The position numbers and the translations under genes are program-made. The notes beneath the pieces are model-generated. The model was not told the origin of the DNA, did no database searches, and worked only from the letters and a program-made list of their open reading frames with translations. A stretch of DNA of 64,000 bases from Cydia pomonella (lineage: Eukaryota; Arthropoda; Insecta; Lepidoptera; Tortricidae): assembly GCF_033807575.1 (NCBI RefSeq), contig NC_084727.1:620001-684000 (forward strand), given 5' to 3'. Of the stretch, positions 34,136-44,759 are shown in pieces (the first letter of the stretch is position 1; every line of letters starts with the position of its first letter).

Positions 34136-34853
34136 GAAGTCTGTGGCATTTTGTATCGCCGATGATATTGATTGCGATAAACAGAATTCATATTTTTAAA
34201 TGCTCCTAACCTAACTCTTATAATTATTTATAATTCGTAGCTGTGGTAGATATGCAAAATGCAACAGATTGTGTCAAAATGTTTTCAATAATGGTAATCT
34301 TCAGAGACGAAAATGAGGCCTAATACGTTTGTATGAAAAAAGAAAACGCGATTGCGGTCCTCTATTTTCGTCTTAAAATAATCTGACTTGGGCATTTTAA
34401 AATAAGTAGTTTTGTAATAAAAAACATTGATTAGTTACTTATCTGTCTCATTTCTCTCTATATGACCACACCGTTGCATCTGCTTGCGTTGCTATAATTA
34501 TGTTTCACAAAGTCTGTCAAGCCATTTCCTTTAATAGAAAAGCGGCCAAGTGCGAGTCGGACTCGCGCATGAAGGGTTCCGTACCATTTAAGACGTATTA
34601 AAAAAAAATCTACTTGCTAGATCTTGTTCAACATTTTACCACTTTGGACACACATTTTACCACTTTGGAACTGTCTCTCGCGCAAACTATTCAGTTTAGA
34701 AAAAAATGATGTTAGGAACCTAAATATCATTTTTGAAGACCTATCCATAGATACCCCACACGTATGGTTTTGATGAAAAAATTTTTTTTTTTAATTTATT
34801 GACGTATTAAAAAAAAACTATTCACTAGATCTCGTTCAAACCAATTTTCGGTG

Positions 34854-34992
34854 TGTTAGGTTTAAGATATCGGGTAGATGAGATTTTCACGTCAGCCGGT
34901 TGCAGCCGGCAACAGTACTGTCAGTCGGAATATAGATATACGATAAACGGCCGTGTCTCATTTCTCGGCACCCTTTTCCCTCCAAAATAACA
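34854..34992 (+). repeat. 5' LTR (139 bp)
   Basis: Begins TGTTAGG, ends AATAACA; appears identical to 39337-39475. Preceded by target duplication CGGTG (34849-34853). Confidence 0.95.
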
Positions 34993-34993
34993 G

Positions 34994-35002
34994 TGGCGAC
35001 GA
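34994..35002 (+). other. Primer-binding site, tRNA-Ser type
   Basis: TGGCGACGA, one base after the 5' LTR; complementary to the CGTCGCCA end of tRNA-Ser. Confidence 0.7.
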
Positions 35003-35046
35003 TTTAACGGATTTTACGCGTGTGTTGGTTTTATTCGGTGTTAATC

Positions 35047-38000
35047 ATGGCTAAAATGTCAGTTGGATTTTTGAGTGTGTTCAATCACGAAGAACAGGAG
35101 TGGTTATTATATAAGGGCCGCCTTGAACAATGGTTTATAGCAAATGACATAAGCGAGGACACGGACAAATCGGGCGCAAAACGTCGGGCTATTTTATTAA
35201 GTAGTTTAGCAGAGCCGACGTACCGACTCGTAAAAAATCTCGCGCTCCCTGCCGAGGTGGGATCGCTCGAGTTAGCAAAGTTAACGGGCCTTCTCGACGG
35301 CCATTTTAAAACTGGAAAGTGCGGGTTCGCGGAACGTTTTAAATTTTACGCGGCCGTGCAATCTTCGAGCGAGTCGTTAGCGGATTGGGCGGCGCGAGTT
35401 CGTGGTTTATCATTGCATTGCAACTTCGTGGCGGCAAGTTTAGAGGAGTCGCTGCGAGATCGGTTCGTGCTGGGCATGGCTGGAGGCCCAGAGCGGGACC
35501 GGTTATTCAGAGAACCTCTGGAGGAGCTCACACTAGCGAAGGCACTGCAGTTAGCGGAGAGCATCCGCTGCGCAAGAGAAGGTGCGCAGCAGACGATGGT
35601 GCGCGACGCAGCGGATGTGCACAAGGTGTCGGCGCGGGCGGCCGGCCCGCCGCAGCACGCCACCACGACCGCGACTAGGCAGAACGGGGTTCCGCAGGCG
35701 AGCACCTCGCGGGATCAAAAGGGTTCTGTACAGTGTTCAGTGTGCGGATACTTTAACCACGAGGGAAAGAAGTGTAGATTTAGAAATGCGTCGTGCAAAT
35801 TATGTGGTGTCAAGGGGCATTTAATGCGCGTTTGTACCGCGAAGAATGTGCCATCTAATCACCATTTCCTACAATGTTGCACGGATGAAGCCGATGATGG
35901 TGAGCAATTAATATATAATATTCGTACTAATCGAGGAGAACCAATGTTGGTGTCGTTAACGGTGGATAATGTTCAGTTAACATTTGAATTAGACACTGGT
36001 TCTGCAATAACAGCAGTTAATGAATCCGTGTATTTTAAACATTTTTCGAATCATCCTTTACGTAAAAGTTATAAAATACTCCGTAGTTATAACAACGGTA
36101 TTATCGGGTTGGCTGGAGTCATAACACTGCCTTTTGTTTACAATAATCAAACCGAATTTATAGAAGTCCATGTTGTAACAGATGGGGGACCTCCGTTGCT
36201 AGGGAGGGACTTCATTACAAAGTTCCACTTAGAGGTAACTTCGAGGGTAAAGGCGTGTAACTGGGATGAATGTGATGAAATTTTGTCAAAATATTCGCAT
36301 TTATTTTCGGAAAAATTAGGTTGCTGTAAAGACGTGGAAGTAAAATTACATTTAAAACCGGATGCGATTCCGGTTTTTACAAAGGCTAGATCGGTGCCGT
36401 TTGCAATTCGACCCAAACTCGAGCAAGAATTGAACCGCTTATTACAGTTGGGTATAATTGAACCCGCTACCTCTTCGGATTTCGCGAGCCCCATTGTTCC
36501 CGTATTGAAACAGGACGGTAGCATTCGGTTGTGTGCGGATTACTCTGCTACTCTAAACAAACAGCTGATTATAGAAAAGTATCCCTTGCCACGTATTGAC
36601 GAGTTATTTTCTAAACTTCACGGCGGTCTGCAATTCACGAAGTTAGATTTATCGGGAGCTTATAATCAGATAAAATTGCACCCCGACTCACAACCTCTGA
36701 CCTGCATCAATACACACAAAGGGTTATATATGTATAAGCGATTAATTTTTGGACTAGCCAGTGCTCCGTCTATTTTTCAGCGCACCTTAGAGAAAATTCT
36801 ATCGGGAATAGATGGTGTACTCCAATTTCTTGACGACATTTTGATTACGGGAAAAACTAAGGATGAGCACATTGCTAGACTACGGGAAGTATTTAAGCGA
36901 CTTGAGAACGCGGGATTAGTCCTAAAAAAGGAAAAATGTAGTTTTTTTCAAGATTCCGTATCTTACCTAGGTTATATAATCGACAGGCACGGTTTACATA
37001 AGTCACCTGAAAAAGTTAAAGCAATCTTAAATGCGAAACAACCAAGTAATGTTACTGAATTGAAATCGTTTTTAGGGTTGGTGAACTACTATAGGGGATT
37101 CATAAAAAACGCATCTACTATCTTACATCCGTTACATGAACTGTTAAAAAAAAATGTTAAATGGCAGTGGCTTCAGGAGCAGGAGGACGCGTTTGTTTCT
37201 ATAAAAAATGCACTGGCAGCGGATAACACGCTCGCGCATTTTAACCCTGATGCACGAATCATTTTGACAGTGGATGCGTCACCCTTTGGCCTTGGGTCGA
37301 TTTTATCGCAATTGGGGGATGATGGAGTTGAGCAACCCATATCCTTCATGTCTAGGAGTTTAAATGCCGCGGAAAAACGTTATAGTCAAATTGAAAAAGA
37401 GGCAACTGCAATCGTTTTCGGTATTACGAAATACCATCAATACTTGTATGGCAGAGCAACACCATTTATTTTACGAACGGATCATAAGCCCCTTTTATCA
37501 ATTTTTAATCCCGCAAAAGGGGTACCGGAAGTAACCGCAAATAGACTTCAACGTTATGCCCTATTTTTAACCGCGTATAATTACACTATCGAGTACGTTA
37601 GTAGTGCACACAACACGGCAGATTTTCTTAGTCGCTCCATGGCAGTGACGTCATCATTGCAATCTGAGCGGAGCGGCGAGGCGGCCGCGGCGGCGGGGGC
37701 CGATACGGATCGCGCCTCGTATATTCATTTCGTAGCAGAAGCCGGTTCCCCGCCCGCTTCCGTTTGTGATGTACGCCGCGCTACAGAAACAGACACTGTT
37801 TTATCACGTGTAGTGGGTTATGTTTTAAACGGATGGCCCAATAAAATAACAGATAAAGCGATTAAACCGTATTTTGACTGTAGGATCGAGCTCTCCGTGG
37901 AAAACGGTTGTTTAATGAGGGGCGCTAAATTAATAGTTCCAAAAACTCTAAGAAGCCAAGTTATAATGGATTTGCATAGAGGTCATTTAGGTGTCGCTAA

Positions 38001-38202
38001 AATGAAGGCAGCAGCGCGTGATCGGTTCTGGTGGCCCGGGCAGAGCGCGTGCATAGAACACGCAGCCGCCGCGTGCGCAGTATGCATGCAGCTACTCCCT
38101 ACGCCCCGCCGCGCCCCCCTTACGCCCTGGGAGTACCCACCTGATTTTTTTATAGAGTACATCTTGACTTTGCAGGTCCGATTAATAATAACATGTTTTT
38201 GA
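35047..38202 (+). CDS. Gag-Pol polyprotein of the LTR retrotransposon (through start of integrase)
   Basis: The first ATG of the frame is 35047 (ATCATGG); the frame itself opens a little earlier. Gag has two CCHC knuckles, CSVCGYFNHEGKKC at ~229 and CKLCGVKGHLMRVC at ~250. Aspartic protease LDTGSA at ~315. Reverse transcriptase with DLSGAYNQIKL and the catalytic FLDD (at ~594-597, in place of YxDD). RNase H with TVDASPFGLG at ~740. The integrase N-terminal HHCC zinc site lies at ~975-1010 (H-x3-H, C-x2-C). Gag and pol are one frame. The frame leaves the integrase sequence at a run of seven T (38145-38151) and stops at 38202, just before the catalytic core, which continues in the -1 frame. Confidence 0.93.
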   Translation: MAKMSVGFLSVFNHEEQEWLLYKGRLEQWFIANDISEDTDKSGAKRRAILLSSLAEPTYRLVKNLALPAEVGSLELAKLTGLLDGHFKTGKCGFAERFKFYAAVQSSSESLADWAARVRGLSLHCNFVAASLEESLRDRFVLGMAGGPERDRLFREPLEELTLAKALQLAESIRCAREGAQQTMVRDAADVHKVSARAAGPPQHATTTATRQNGVPQASTSRDQKGSVQCSVCGYFNHEGKKCRFRNASCKLCGVKGHLMRVCTAKNVPSNHHFLQCCTDEADDGEQLIYNIRTNRGEPMLVSLTVDNVQLTFELDTGSAITAVNESVYFKHFSNHPLRKSYKILRSYNNGIIGLAGVITLPFVYNNQTEFIEVHVVTDGGPPLLGRDFITKFHLEVTSRVKACNWDECDEILSKYSHLFSEKLGCCKDVEVKLHLKPDAIPVFTKARSVPFAIRPKLEQELNRLLQLGIIEPATSSDFASPIVPVLKQDGSIRLCADYSATLNKQLIIEKYPLPRIDELFSKLHGGLQFTKLDLSGAYNQIKLHPDSQPLTCINTHKGLYMYKRLIFGLASAPSIFQRTLEKILSGIDGVLQFLDDILITGKTKDEHIARLREVFKRLENAGLVLKKEKCSFFQDSVSYLGYIIDRHGLHKSPEKVKAILNAKQPSNVTELKSFLGLVNYYRGFIKNASTILHPLHELLKKNVKWQWLQEQEDAFVSIKNALAADNTLAHFNPDARIILTVDASPFGLGSILSQLGDDGVEQPISFMSRSLNAAEKRYSQIEKEATAIVFGITKYHQYLYGRATPFILRTDHKPLLSIFNPAKGVPEVTANRLQRYALFLTAYNYTIEYVSSAHNTADFLSRSMAVTSSLQSERSGEAAAAAGADTDRASYIHFVAEAGSPPASVCDVRRATETDTVLSRVVGYVLNGWPNKITDKAIKPYFDCRIELSVENGCLMRGAKLIVPKTLRSQVIMDLHRGHLGVAKMKAAARDRFWWPGQSACIEHAAAACAVCMQLLPTPRRAPLTPWEYPPDFFIEYILTLQVRLIITCF

Positions 38203-39296
38203 TAGCTGTCGATGCTTATTCAAAATGGGTTGAGGTTTTTGACGTTAGCAACGGTTTCGGTTCGAGAGTTGTCATAAATTGCTTAGGTGAATTGATGTCT
38301 AGGTTCGGGTTAATAAACACAATTTGCACAGATAACGGCACATCGTTCACGTCAACAGAATTCGCAGCGTTTTGTAATACGAATGGTATTTCTCATGTCA
38401 CGATTCCTCCATACAACCCGGCAAGCAACGGTCAGGCAGAAAGTTATGTGAAGATCTTTAAAAAAGCTTTGAAAGCCATTCTGCTGAGCGGTGTTCAAAA
38501 AAAGGACCTAAAAATGAAAATACACGAATTTTTATTTCAGTACCGAAATTCTAAACATTCATCCACGAACCGATCACCAGCGGAGGTTTTATTCGGTAGG
38601 AACCTACGATGTAGATTGGACTTAATGAATCCACTCCCACGGGTTTCATCCGATGCAGCATTGTGTGAAACCGTTCGTAAAAATCAGTGTTCGCAGATGC
38701 AACAGTACCGTGGCAGTAGGAACATTATTTTTAAGCCGAATGACGTAGTTATAGTGAAAGTGTACAAGGGACAAAGAGCGTTTTGGTCTAAAGCATTGGT
38801 GAAAAAACAATTAGGGAGATCGACGTATTTGGTTCAATGTGAACAATCAGACCGCTTAATAAAACGACATAAAAATCAAATATACATGTATAGGGGGGAA
38901 GAAGATGCCATGGGGCAAACTGAACCGGAAAACCAAGATATTGCCCGACCGGGGCAAAAACCCTTGACCCCCGATAACATGCCAGCTATAGTTATAGAGG
39001 CTGCTCCATCAAATACTCCACAAGTGGCAGCGGTACCATCAGCTGTGGCAGCCCCAATGGCGCTCTGTAACCTGCCCGCTCCGGCTACGACACCAACGTC
39101 ATCGACCACGACAGAGTTAGAGGAATGGACCGATTGTCCAGAAGCACAGGAACCTGGTATAAGTGATTCTGTCAATGTCCACACACCGACACTACCGGCA
39201 TCGGAGTCGGTGCCTGATGAACCGGCGGGACCAAACGCGGCCCCGAGAAAGACTAAACGCGCTCGGAACCTGGTGGATTATAGACAATTTTTCTAA
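38145..39296 (+). CDS. Integrase core and C-terminal tail, -1 frame
   Basis: The frame opens inside the T run and overlaps the upstream frame by 58 nt; its first ATG is 38193. It carries the DDE triad: VDAYSKW, TDNGTSFTS and GQAESYVK. The C-terminal region is followed by a proline/alanine-rich tail and a stop 30 nt before the polypurine tract. No envelope gene follows. Upstream and downstream frames are both intact, so the break is a single-base event (lost T or sequencing error) or a translational slip; sequence alone does not decide. Confidence 0.9.
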   Translation, partial: FFYRVHLDFAGPINNNMFLIAVDAYSKWVEVFDVSNGFGSRVVINCLGELMSRFGLINTICTDNGTSFTSTEFAAFCNTNGISHVTIPPYNPASNGQAESYVKIFKKALKAILLSGVQKKDLKMKIHEFLFQYRNSKHSSTNRSPAEVLFGRNLRCRLDLMNPLPRVSSDAALCETVRKNQCSQMQQYRGSRNIIFKPNDVVIVKVYKGQRAFWSKALVKKQLGRSTYLVQCEQSDRLIKRHKNQIYMYRGEEDAMGQTEPENQDIARPGQKPLTPDNMPAIVIEAAPSNTPQVAAVPSAVAAPMALCNLPAPATTPTSSTTTELEEWTDCPEAQEPGISDSVNVHTPTLPASESVPDEPAGPNAAPRKTKRARNLVDYRQFF

Positions 39297-39336
39297 TTTA
39301 ACTTCTTTTGGTTGTTTAAAACTATTGGTGGAGGGA

Positions 39337-39475
39337 TGTTAGGTTTAAGATATCGGGTAGATGAGATTTTCACGTCAGCCGGTTGCAGCCGGCAACAGTA
39401 CTGTCAGTCGGAATATAGATATACGATAAACGGCCGTGTCTCATTTCTCGGCACCCTTTTCCCTCCAAAATAACA
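39337..39475 (+). repeat. 3' LTR (139 bp)
   Basis: Matches the 5' LTR base for base as far as I can read. Followed by CGGTG. Confidence 0.95.
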
Positions 39476-40290
39476 CGGTGGAAGTTTGCATGGTAATGTA
39501 TATCATATATTTTTTTTAGATTTTTCATTCTGTTATTTTAGAAGTTACAGGGGGGGGGACACACATTTTTTCACTTTGGAAGTGTCTCTCGCGCAAACTA
39601 TTCAGTTTAGAAAAAAATTATATTAGAAACCTAAATATCATTTTTGAAGACCTATCCATAGATACCCCACACGTATGGGTTTGATGAAAAAAATTTTTTT
39701 TTAAATTTTTATGACGTATAAAAAAAAAACTACTTACTAGACCTCGTTCGAACCAATTTTCGGTGGAAGTTTGCATGGCAATGTATATCATATATTTTTT
39801 TTAGATTTTTCATTCTGTTATTTTAGAAGTTACAGGGGGGGGGGACACATTTTTTCACTTTGGAAGTGTCTCTCGCGCAAACTATTCAGTTTAGAAAAAA
39901 ATGATATTAGAACCCTAAATATCATTTTTGAAGACCTATCCATAGATACCCCACACGTATGGGTTTGATGAAAAAAAATTTTTTTTTTAAATTTTTATGA
40001 CGTATTAAAAAAAAAACTACTTACTAGATCTCGTTCGAACCAATTTTCGGTGGAAGTTTGCATGGCAATGTATATCATATATTTTTTTTAGATTTTTCAT
40101 TCTGTTATTTTAGAAGTTACGGGGGGGGGGGGACACACTTTTTACCACTTTGGAAGTGTCTCTCGCGCAAACTTTTCAGTTTAGAAAAAAATGATATTAG
40201 AAACCTCAATATCATTTTTAAAGACCTATCCATAGATACCCCACACGTATGAGTTTGATGAAAAAAGATTTTTTGAGTTTCAGTTCTAAG
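39476..40290 (+). repeat. ~287-bp tandem repeat (3 visible units; another piece at 34640-34853)
   Basis: CGGTGGAAGTTTGCATGG recurs at 39476, 39761 and 40048. Each unit also has a poly-G run, CACTTTGGAAGTGTCTCTCG and CCATAGATACCCCACACGTA. The retrotransposon inserted at CGGTG in one unit. Short frames at 39771-39968 and 40058-40252 are repeats of each other and not genes. Confidence 0.9.
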
Positions 40291-40552
40291 TATGGGGAAC
40301 CCCCAAAATTTATTGTTTTTTTTCTATTTTTGTGTGAACATCATAATGCGGTTCATAGAATACATCTACTTACCAAGTTTGAACAGTATAGCTTTTATAG
40401 TTTCGGAAAAAAGTGGCTGTGACAGAATCGGACAGACAGACGGACATGACGAATCTATAAGGGTTCCGTTTTTTGCCATTTGGCTACGGAACCCTAAAAA
40501 AGCGGCAAATTTAAAAATGTAGGGTATCTTATTTGACCGACTATTAGTCTAT

Positions 40553-40953
40553 ACTCTGTATCTTTAGGTATTTAAAAAAAAGTAAACAAAATCTACCTTC
40601 AAATGGCTCCTTGAGTCAGTTGAGGGTAGATGAAAACATTACATGATCAAATAATGTAGGCAGGCGCGGATACAAGGGGGGGGGGCCATAGGGGCAATGC
40701 CCCCCCCCTAAAACCCTGGCTCTCACATTACTAAATTGAGTAAAGTTTATTTTTTACCAAAAATATATGATTTTCTCAAAATGCCCCCCCCCTAAGCCAA
40801 ATCTTGTATCCGCGCCTGAATGTAGGTTCAAGTCAGGTCGTTCAGTCACAGATCCAGGCAGTTTTGTATTTGGTTGGTTAACCAATAAATGTTATAACTA
40901 CCCGAAAATGTAGAAATTGTTAACTTTTATTTAAATACCTAAAGATACAGAGT
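40553..40953. repeat. TIR element (ACTCTGTATCTTTAGGTATT ends) hosting a hAT MITE
   Basis: A 24-bp perfect inverse pair at 40553-40576 and 40930-40953; the hAT MITE at 40661-40818 is nested inside. Confidence 0.7.
40661..40818. mobile_element. hAT MITE (CAGGCGCGGATACAAG ends) with 8-bp target duplication
   Basis: CAGGCGCGGATACAAG is mirrored by CTTGTATCCGCGCCTG; AATGTAGG is duplicated exactly (40653-40660, 40819-40826). Poly-G and poly-C runs form a second inverse pair. Confidence 0.92.
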
Positions 40954-41036
40954 TTAAGGTTCGGTGACGGGCTGACAGCTGTCATCTCAGTACATATTTT
41001 GCATTTTAAGGACATTGTATGGAGATGACAGCTGGG

Positions 41037-41372
41037 CTATAACCGCGAAAATCGATGGTCATAAATTTCGAGTAACTATCTCTGTCACTCTAGTTACGCC
41101 TTAATTGGAGTAAAAGAGAAAATGCCCTAAATTCGCGAGCTTAGGTGTTCGCGCCCTAGGCCCTCTTCACCGTTCAATCACGACTGAAAACATCGACACA
41201 ATCGAAGTGCCAAAAATACGTATACATATTTTTGGCACTTTGCCTGTATTCATATTTTCAGACGTGACCGTACCATCGTGTCATTCACGAAGACGCGTGC
41301 CTTAACTTGTATTGTCATGTAAATAACGGTGTAGATTTGACAAACTTGCGCGTCATCTTGGATGACACTAAC
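41037..41372. repeat. Three adjoining MITEs
   Basis: 41037-41160 resembles 1459-1585 (TATAACCGCGAAAATCGA end). 41174-41271 is a copy of the CAGTCACGTCTG family. 41276-41372 belongs to the GTGTCATTCACGA...GGATGACAC family. They are packed end to end. Confidence 0.55.
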
Positions 41373-41595
41373 AATATGTGAAAAAGACCATGCCATTTTC
41401 GTACTTATAGTAAGCGACATAATCGACAGTGGTCCCTTTTGCTTGAAAACGACACTAATAGGGATTATTCCCGTGATTCCCGTCCCGTTACCGCCAAGTT
41501 TGTACCAATCAAGTAATAAAAATCAAACTTTTTTTACATAAAGGTACTCTCCCATTGAAAATAGGTCAGACCAGCCAAAAAAAATTAAGGTCAAA

Positions 41596-41905
41596 AGCGC
41601 TGGCGGCCTAGCGGCAAGAGCGTTCAACTTGCAATCCGGAGGTCGCGGGTTCAAACCCCGGCTCGTAAGTCGTACCAATGAGTTTTTCGGAACTAAAAAA
41701 TATTTACCAGTCGCTTTTCGGGGAAGGAAAACATCGTGAGGAAACCGAACTAATCCTAACAAGGCCTAGTTTACCCTAGTTAGAGGGTCAGATGGCAGTC
41801 GCTTTCGTAAAAACTAGTGCCTACGCCAAATCTTAGGATTAGTTGTCAAGCGGAGCCCAGGCTCCCATGAGCCGTGGCTAAATGCCAGGATAACGCGAGG
41901 AAGAA
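41596..41905 (+). repeat. tRNA-derived SINE (family B)
   Basis: Head GGCGGCCTAGCGGCAAGAGC with B box GGGTTCAAACCCC, then CGTGAGGAAACCGAACTAAT and CTCCCATGAGCCGTGGC. The head retains an Ala-like TGC anticodon region but does not fold as a good tRNA. A 5'-truncated copy is at 49641-49922. Confidence 0.75.
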
Positions 41906-42380
41906 GGTCAGACAGCCAAAATGTATGGAATAGCCATTTTTTTAAAGTTGCTCAGACCCTTATATTCACCCCGTAAATTATTGCAGGTCACTAACTTCAC
42001 TAAGTAAACATCCTGTATATCTAAAAATATAGCTGATTGCAGCATTTATTATCAGTGGGAACAAGTGAAAAAAAAATCTCTTGTTACAACTGGTAACAAC
42101 TTGGTGGTAACAGTAGGGAATAATCCATAAATTTGAAGATTTTTTGCAAGACACTTTCTCTAGAGAAGGATAGAGGTACAAGCATACGGCCCGCCTGATG
42201 GTAAGCACCCAACTAGCAAAAGAGTCTCAGGTTGCGCACTTTATAAAACTGATGAGCTTATAGAGCTCTTATTATTGTTTTGGAACATATCATCACTCTT
42301 ATATTAGTCTTAGACAAGCTAGTACCGGCTTTAGTAAGGTCAGTCTTATTACCTAGTCTTATATATGTATATAAGAGCAT

Positions 42381-42860
42381 TTTATAATACTATTATAAAC
42401 CTCTTGCTCTTACAAGAACATTTACGAAGTCTCATTGAACTTGAGAGTGCCTGGTCTTATATCCCCTTTCTCTAAGTTCATTTGATTTTATATTAGACTT
42501 TATAAATGCTATTGTAAGAATGTAAGACTAATATCAACATAGTATAATACTATTATAAGCCTCTTGGTCCTACAATAACATTTACGAAGTCTTATTGAAC
42601 TTGAGAGTGCCTGGTCTTATATCCCCTTTCTCTAAGTTCATTTGATTTTATATTAGACTTTATATATGCTATTGTAAGAATGTAAGACTAATATCAACAT
42701 AGTATTATACTATTATAAGCCTCTTGGTCCTACAATAACATTTACGAAGTCTCATTGAACTTGAGAGTACCTAGTCTTATATCCCCATTCTCTAAGTTCA
42801 TTTGATTTTATACTAGACTTTCTAAATGCTATTGTAAGAATGTAAGACTAATATCAACAT
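42381..42860 (+). repeat. Tandem repeat, three units of 160 bp
   Basis: TATTATAARCCTCTTGSTC recurs at 42391, 42551 and 42711, exactly 160 bp apart, with few differences between units. Confidence 0.9.
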
Positions 42861-43112
42861 AGCATAAGAACACTGTAAGTACGTACTTTTCTGATCTTAT
42901 TTAAAGCTATAAACAAGCATAATAAGATCAACAGCAGCACTTTAGTAAGATATTAGAGTGATATAGGATAAAGATACTTATATCACAAAAGACAAGATCA
43001 ATATAAGATCGTTTGATCTTAAATCGATTTTGGGAACACTTGTAAGTATGATATTTAATTATTTAATTAATTTTTTTTTGTAATTTAAAGTAAGAGTGTA
43101 ATTTTAAATAGG

Positions 43113-43661
43113 TATGGATTACGACAACTGGATAAAACGTTCGAGAAGTGATGGTTATCGGCGGAAAATTCAGAAGTACAAAAAAATCATAAGTAAATCA
43201 AATACATATACAGCTCCTGCCAAGACAACGTAGTGTTGGTGAAAATATTAGTGAGGGTTCTGTAGGTTCTGCTTGCATGAAAGATGTAGAGGTTGAGGAC
43301 AATGTTTCAGTATGTGAAATTAATGATTTTAGTGAAAAAGAATCTTCGACCGATGCATGACGAAACAGATTATGAGAAAGATTTTGCCTTAAAAAGTGAA
43401 TTACAAAAATGGGCGTTAAAATTTAATATCCCTCATGCAGCAGTAAATGGATTGCTAATTATTTTAAACAGAAGACTAAATAATGTTCTACCAAAGGACG
43501 CAAGGACACTGCTTAACACAAACAAAGAGATTGTGCAAATTAATGAGTTGTCTCCTGGAATGTATTGGCATAGTAGCTTAATAACAAGACTTGTATATTG
43601 TGTTTCTTCCCAAGGCCATGTTAAATGTTTTAACATGCGGAAGTCTTTCTTCATCAAGTAA
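43113..43661 (+). pseudogene. Decayed transposon ORF (N-terminal part)
   Basis: Frame 1 from ATG 43113 is basic (SRSDGYRRKIQKYKK) and stops at ~43230. An acidic stretch follows in another frame, then 43293-43661 encodes LQKWALKFNIPHAAVNGLLI...LPKDARTLL...PGMYWHSSL. The W-A-x-N/x-H-LxxLL-LP-DARTLL pattern resembles the N-terminal region of transposon proteins common in cnidarians and insects. At least two frame breaks; no catalytic core remains. Confidence 0.6.
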
Positions 43662-44759
43662 TGGTCTATATCCATAAATACAACCATTTTGCATCACCAA
43701 TCTTGTCACTTAAATAAAAAAAAACATTTAGTTTATTAGTATGTGTCAAGTGATCTAGTAAGGATAAACAAATGTATTTAGGGTTTTAGTAAGTAAACCA
43801 AGGAACCCTAATTAATTCAACATGGCCATATCATTTGTATTCTGAATGCAGAATTTAGTGTAAATAATCTTATAATAGTCTAATAGTGCGCTTTAAAAAT
43901 ACACCTACAGCTATGGCTGACTATCAGTACAAATAAAGAAATAAAATAATTATAAACGGATACAAATACCATATTTGATCAGGCGCATGAAGTTTGAAGT
44001 GGAAAACAGGGTCTACTTTACAGTAAATAATATTTTCCCACGTGATTACATACCGTAAAACATAAACACACACGATGATAACGAGCACGTTATTATATTG
44101 AAACATAATTCATAAACAGTTAGATAAATACTTACACTAACATATTTATGTCACGCTGATTCATTTAATTTCACTCGTACACTTATACTTCACAAATAGA
44201 ATGTTTCAACTCTCTGTGTGATCTTACAAAAAATCTAAATAAGCTTATTAAGGCTCATAAGATTCTAACGTTGGACCAATATAAGCCTATGTACGCTTAC
44301 AAGATACTTACGTAAAAGCGATATTAGCCTAAGGTAGCTTAAATAAGTTTTGGAAAGACTACTGTAAATGCAAGCAGCATTCAATTAGACTGATATTAGA
44401 ACGATATCAAAATAAATACGCTTATAATTTGTGCCCAAATCCGGGCTTATACGATGCTATAAGATCAATATAAGAGCGAAAAAATTGTAGTCTTGAGACT
44501 ATTCTAAGCGTGTTTTTGCTAGTTGGGCAGTCACCGTAGCCTATTTACGAGTTACATGCGCGTTGCCGGCCCTAACACTCCGCACCCTCGGCAACCTTCC
44601 ACTCACCGGCAGGAACACAACAGTATGTGTAGAGTCTAGTGTTAATTAGTGGGAATAATCCATAATTTATATGAAAACTTAACCATTTTTAATGCTACTT
44701 CCACATTTTGTTCTGTCAAAGTCAGTGGTGAAGTGAAGAAAAAAATGACAGATATTAAT

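Larger units (their letters stand above)
34854..39475 (+). mobile_element. Ty3/gypsy LTR retrotransposon, Mag-like, 4.62 kb
   Basis: Two apparently identical 139-bp LTRs with TGTTA...TAACA ends and 5-bp duplication CGGTG (34849-34853, 39476-39480). The primer site TGGCGACGA starts at 34994, one base after the LTR, and fits the 3' end of a tRNA-Ser (CGTCGCCA). A polypurine tract GGTGGAGGGA precedes the 3' LTR. Coding order is gag, protease, RT, RNase H, integrase, with no env-like frame. Very short LTRs, tRNA-Ser priming and the RT sequence suggest the Mag lineage. Identical LTRs indicate a recent insertion. Confidence 0.95.
34541..40500 (+). repeat. F1-family repeat with internal tandem array, split by an LTR retrotransposon
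   Basis: The F1 start (CGGCCAAGTGCGAGTCGGAC, 34549) lies before the retrotransposon and the F1 end (GGACAGACAGACGGACATGA ... TACGGAACCCTAAAAA, 40430-40500) after it. Without the retrotransposon it is ~1.34 kb, most of it ~287-bp tandem units. Confidence 0.7.
42208..44527 (+). mobile_element. 2.3-kb TIR element (CCCAACTAGCAAAA ends), decayed
   Basis: CCCAACTAGCAAAA at the left is mirrored by TTTTGCTAGTTGGG at the right. The empty site implies a 2-bp (CA) or 3-bp (GCA) target duplication. It contains three 160-bp tandem units (42381-42860), many AT-rich AGACTAATATAAG-like words near the right end and a broken ORF (43113-43661). A CMC/EnSpm-like class is possible from duplication length and the ORF but unconfirmed. 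Confidence 0.75.
42178..44640 (+). repeat. Family C repeat interrupted by the 42208-44527 element
   Basis: AAGCATACGGCCCGCCTGATGG TAAGCA ends at 42207 and CAGTCACCGTAGCC resumes at 44528. Uninterrupted copies (12439, 20205, 31198) show the empty site. Confidence 0.8.

Noticed and set aside
39771..40252. Paired ORFs starting MHGNVYHIFFLDF
   Set aside because: They are the same frame of successive 287-bp tandem units.
41598..41670. tRNA-Ala gene
   Set aside because: It is the head of a SINE with a continuous SINE body; the anticodon stem does not pair.
43433..43687. Minus-strand 84-aa ORF
   Set aside because: Shadow of the decayed transposon ORF on the plus strand.
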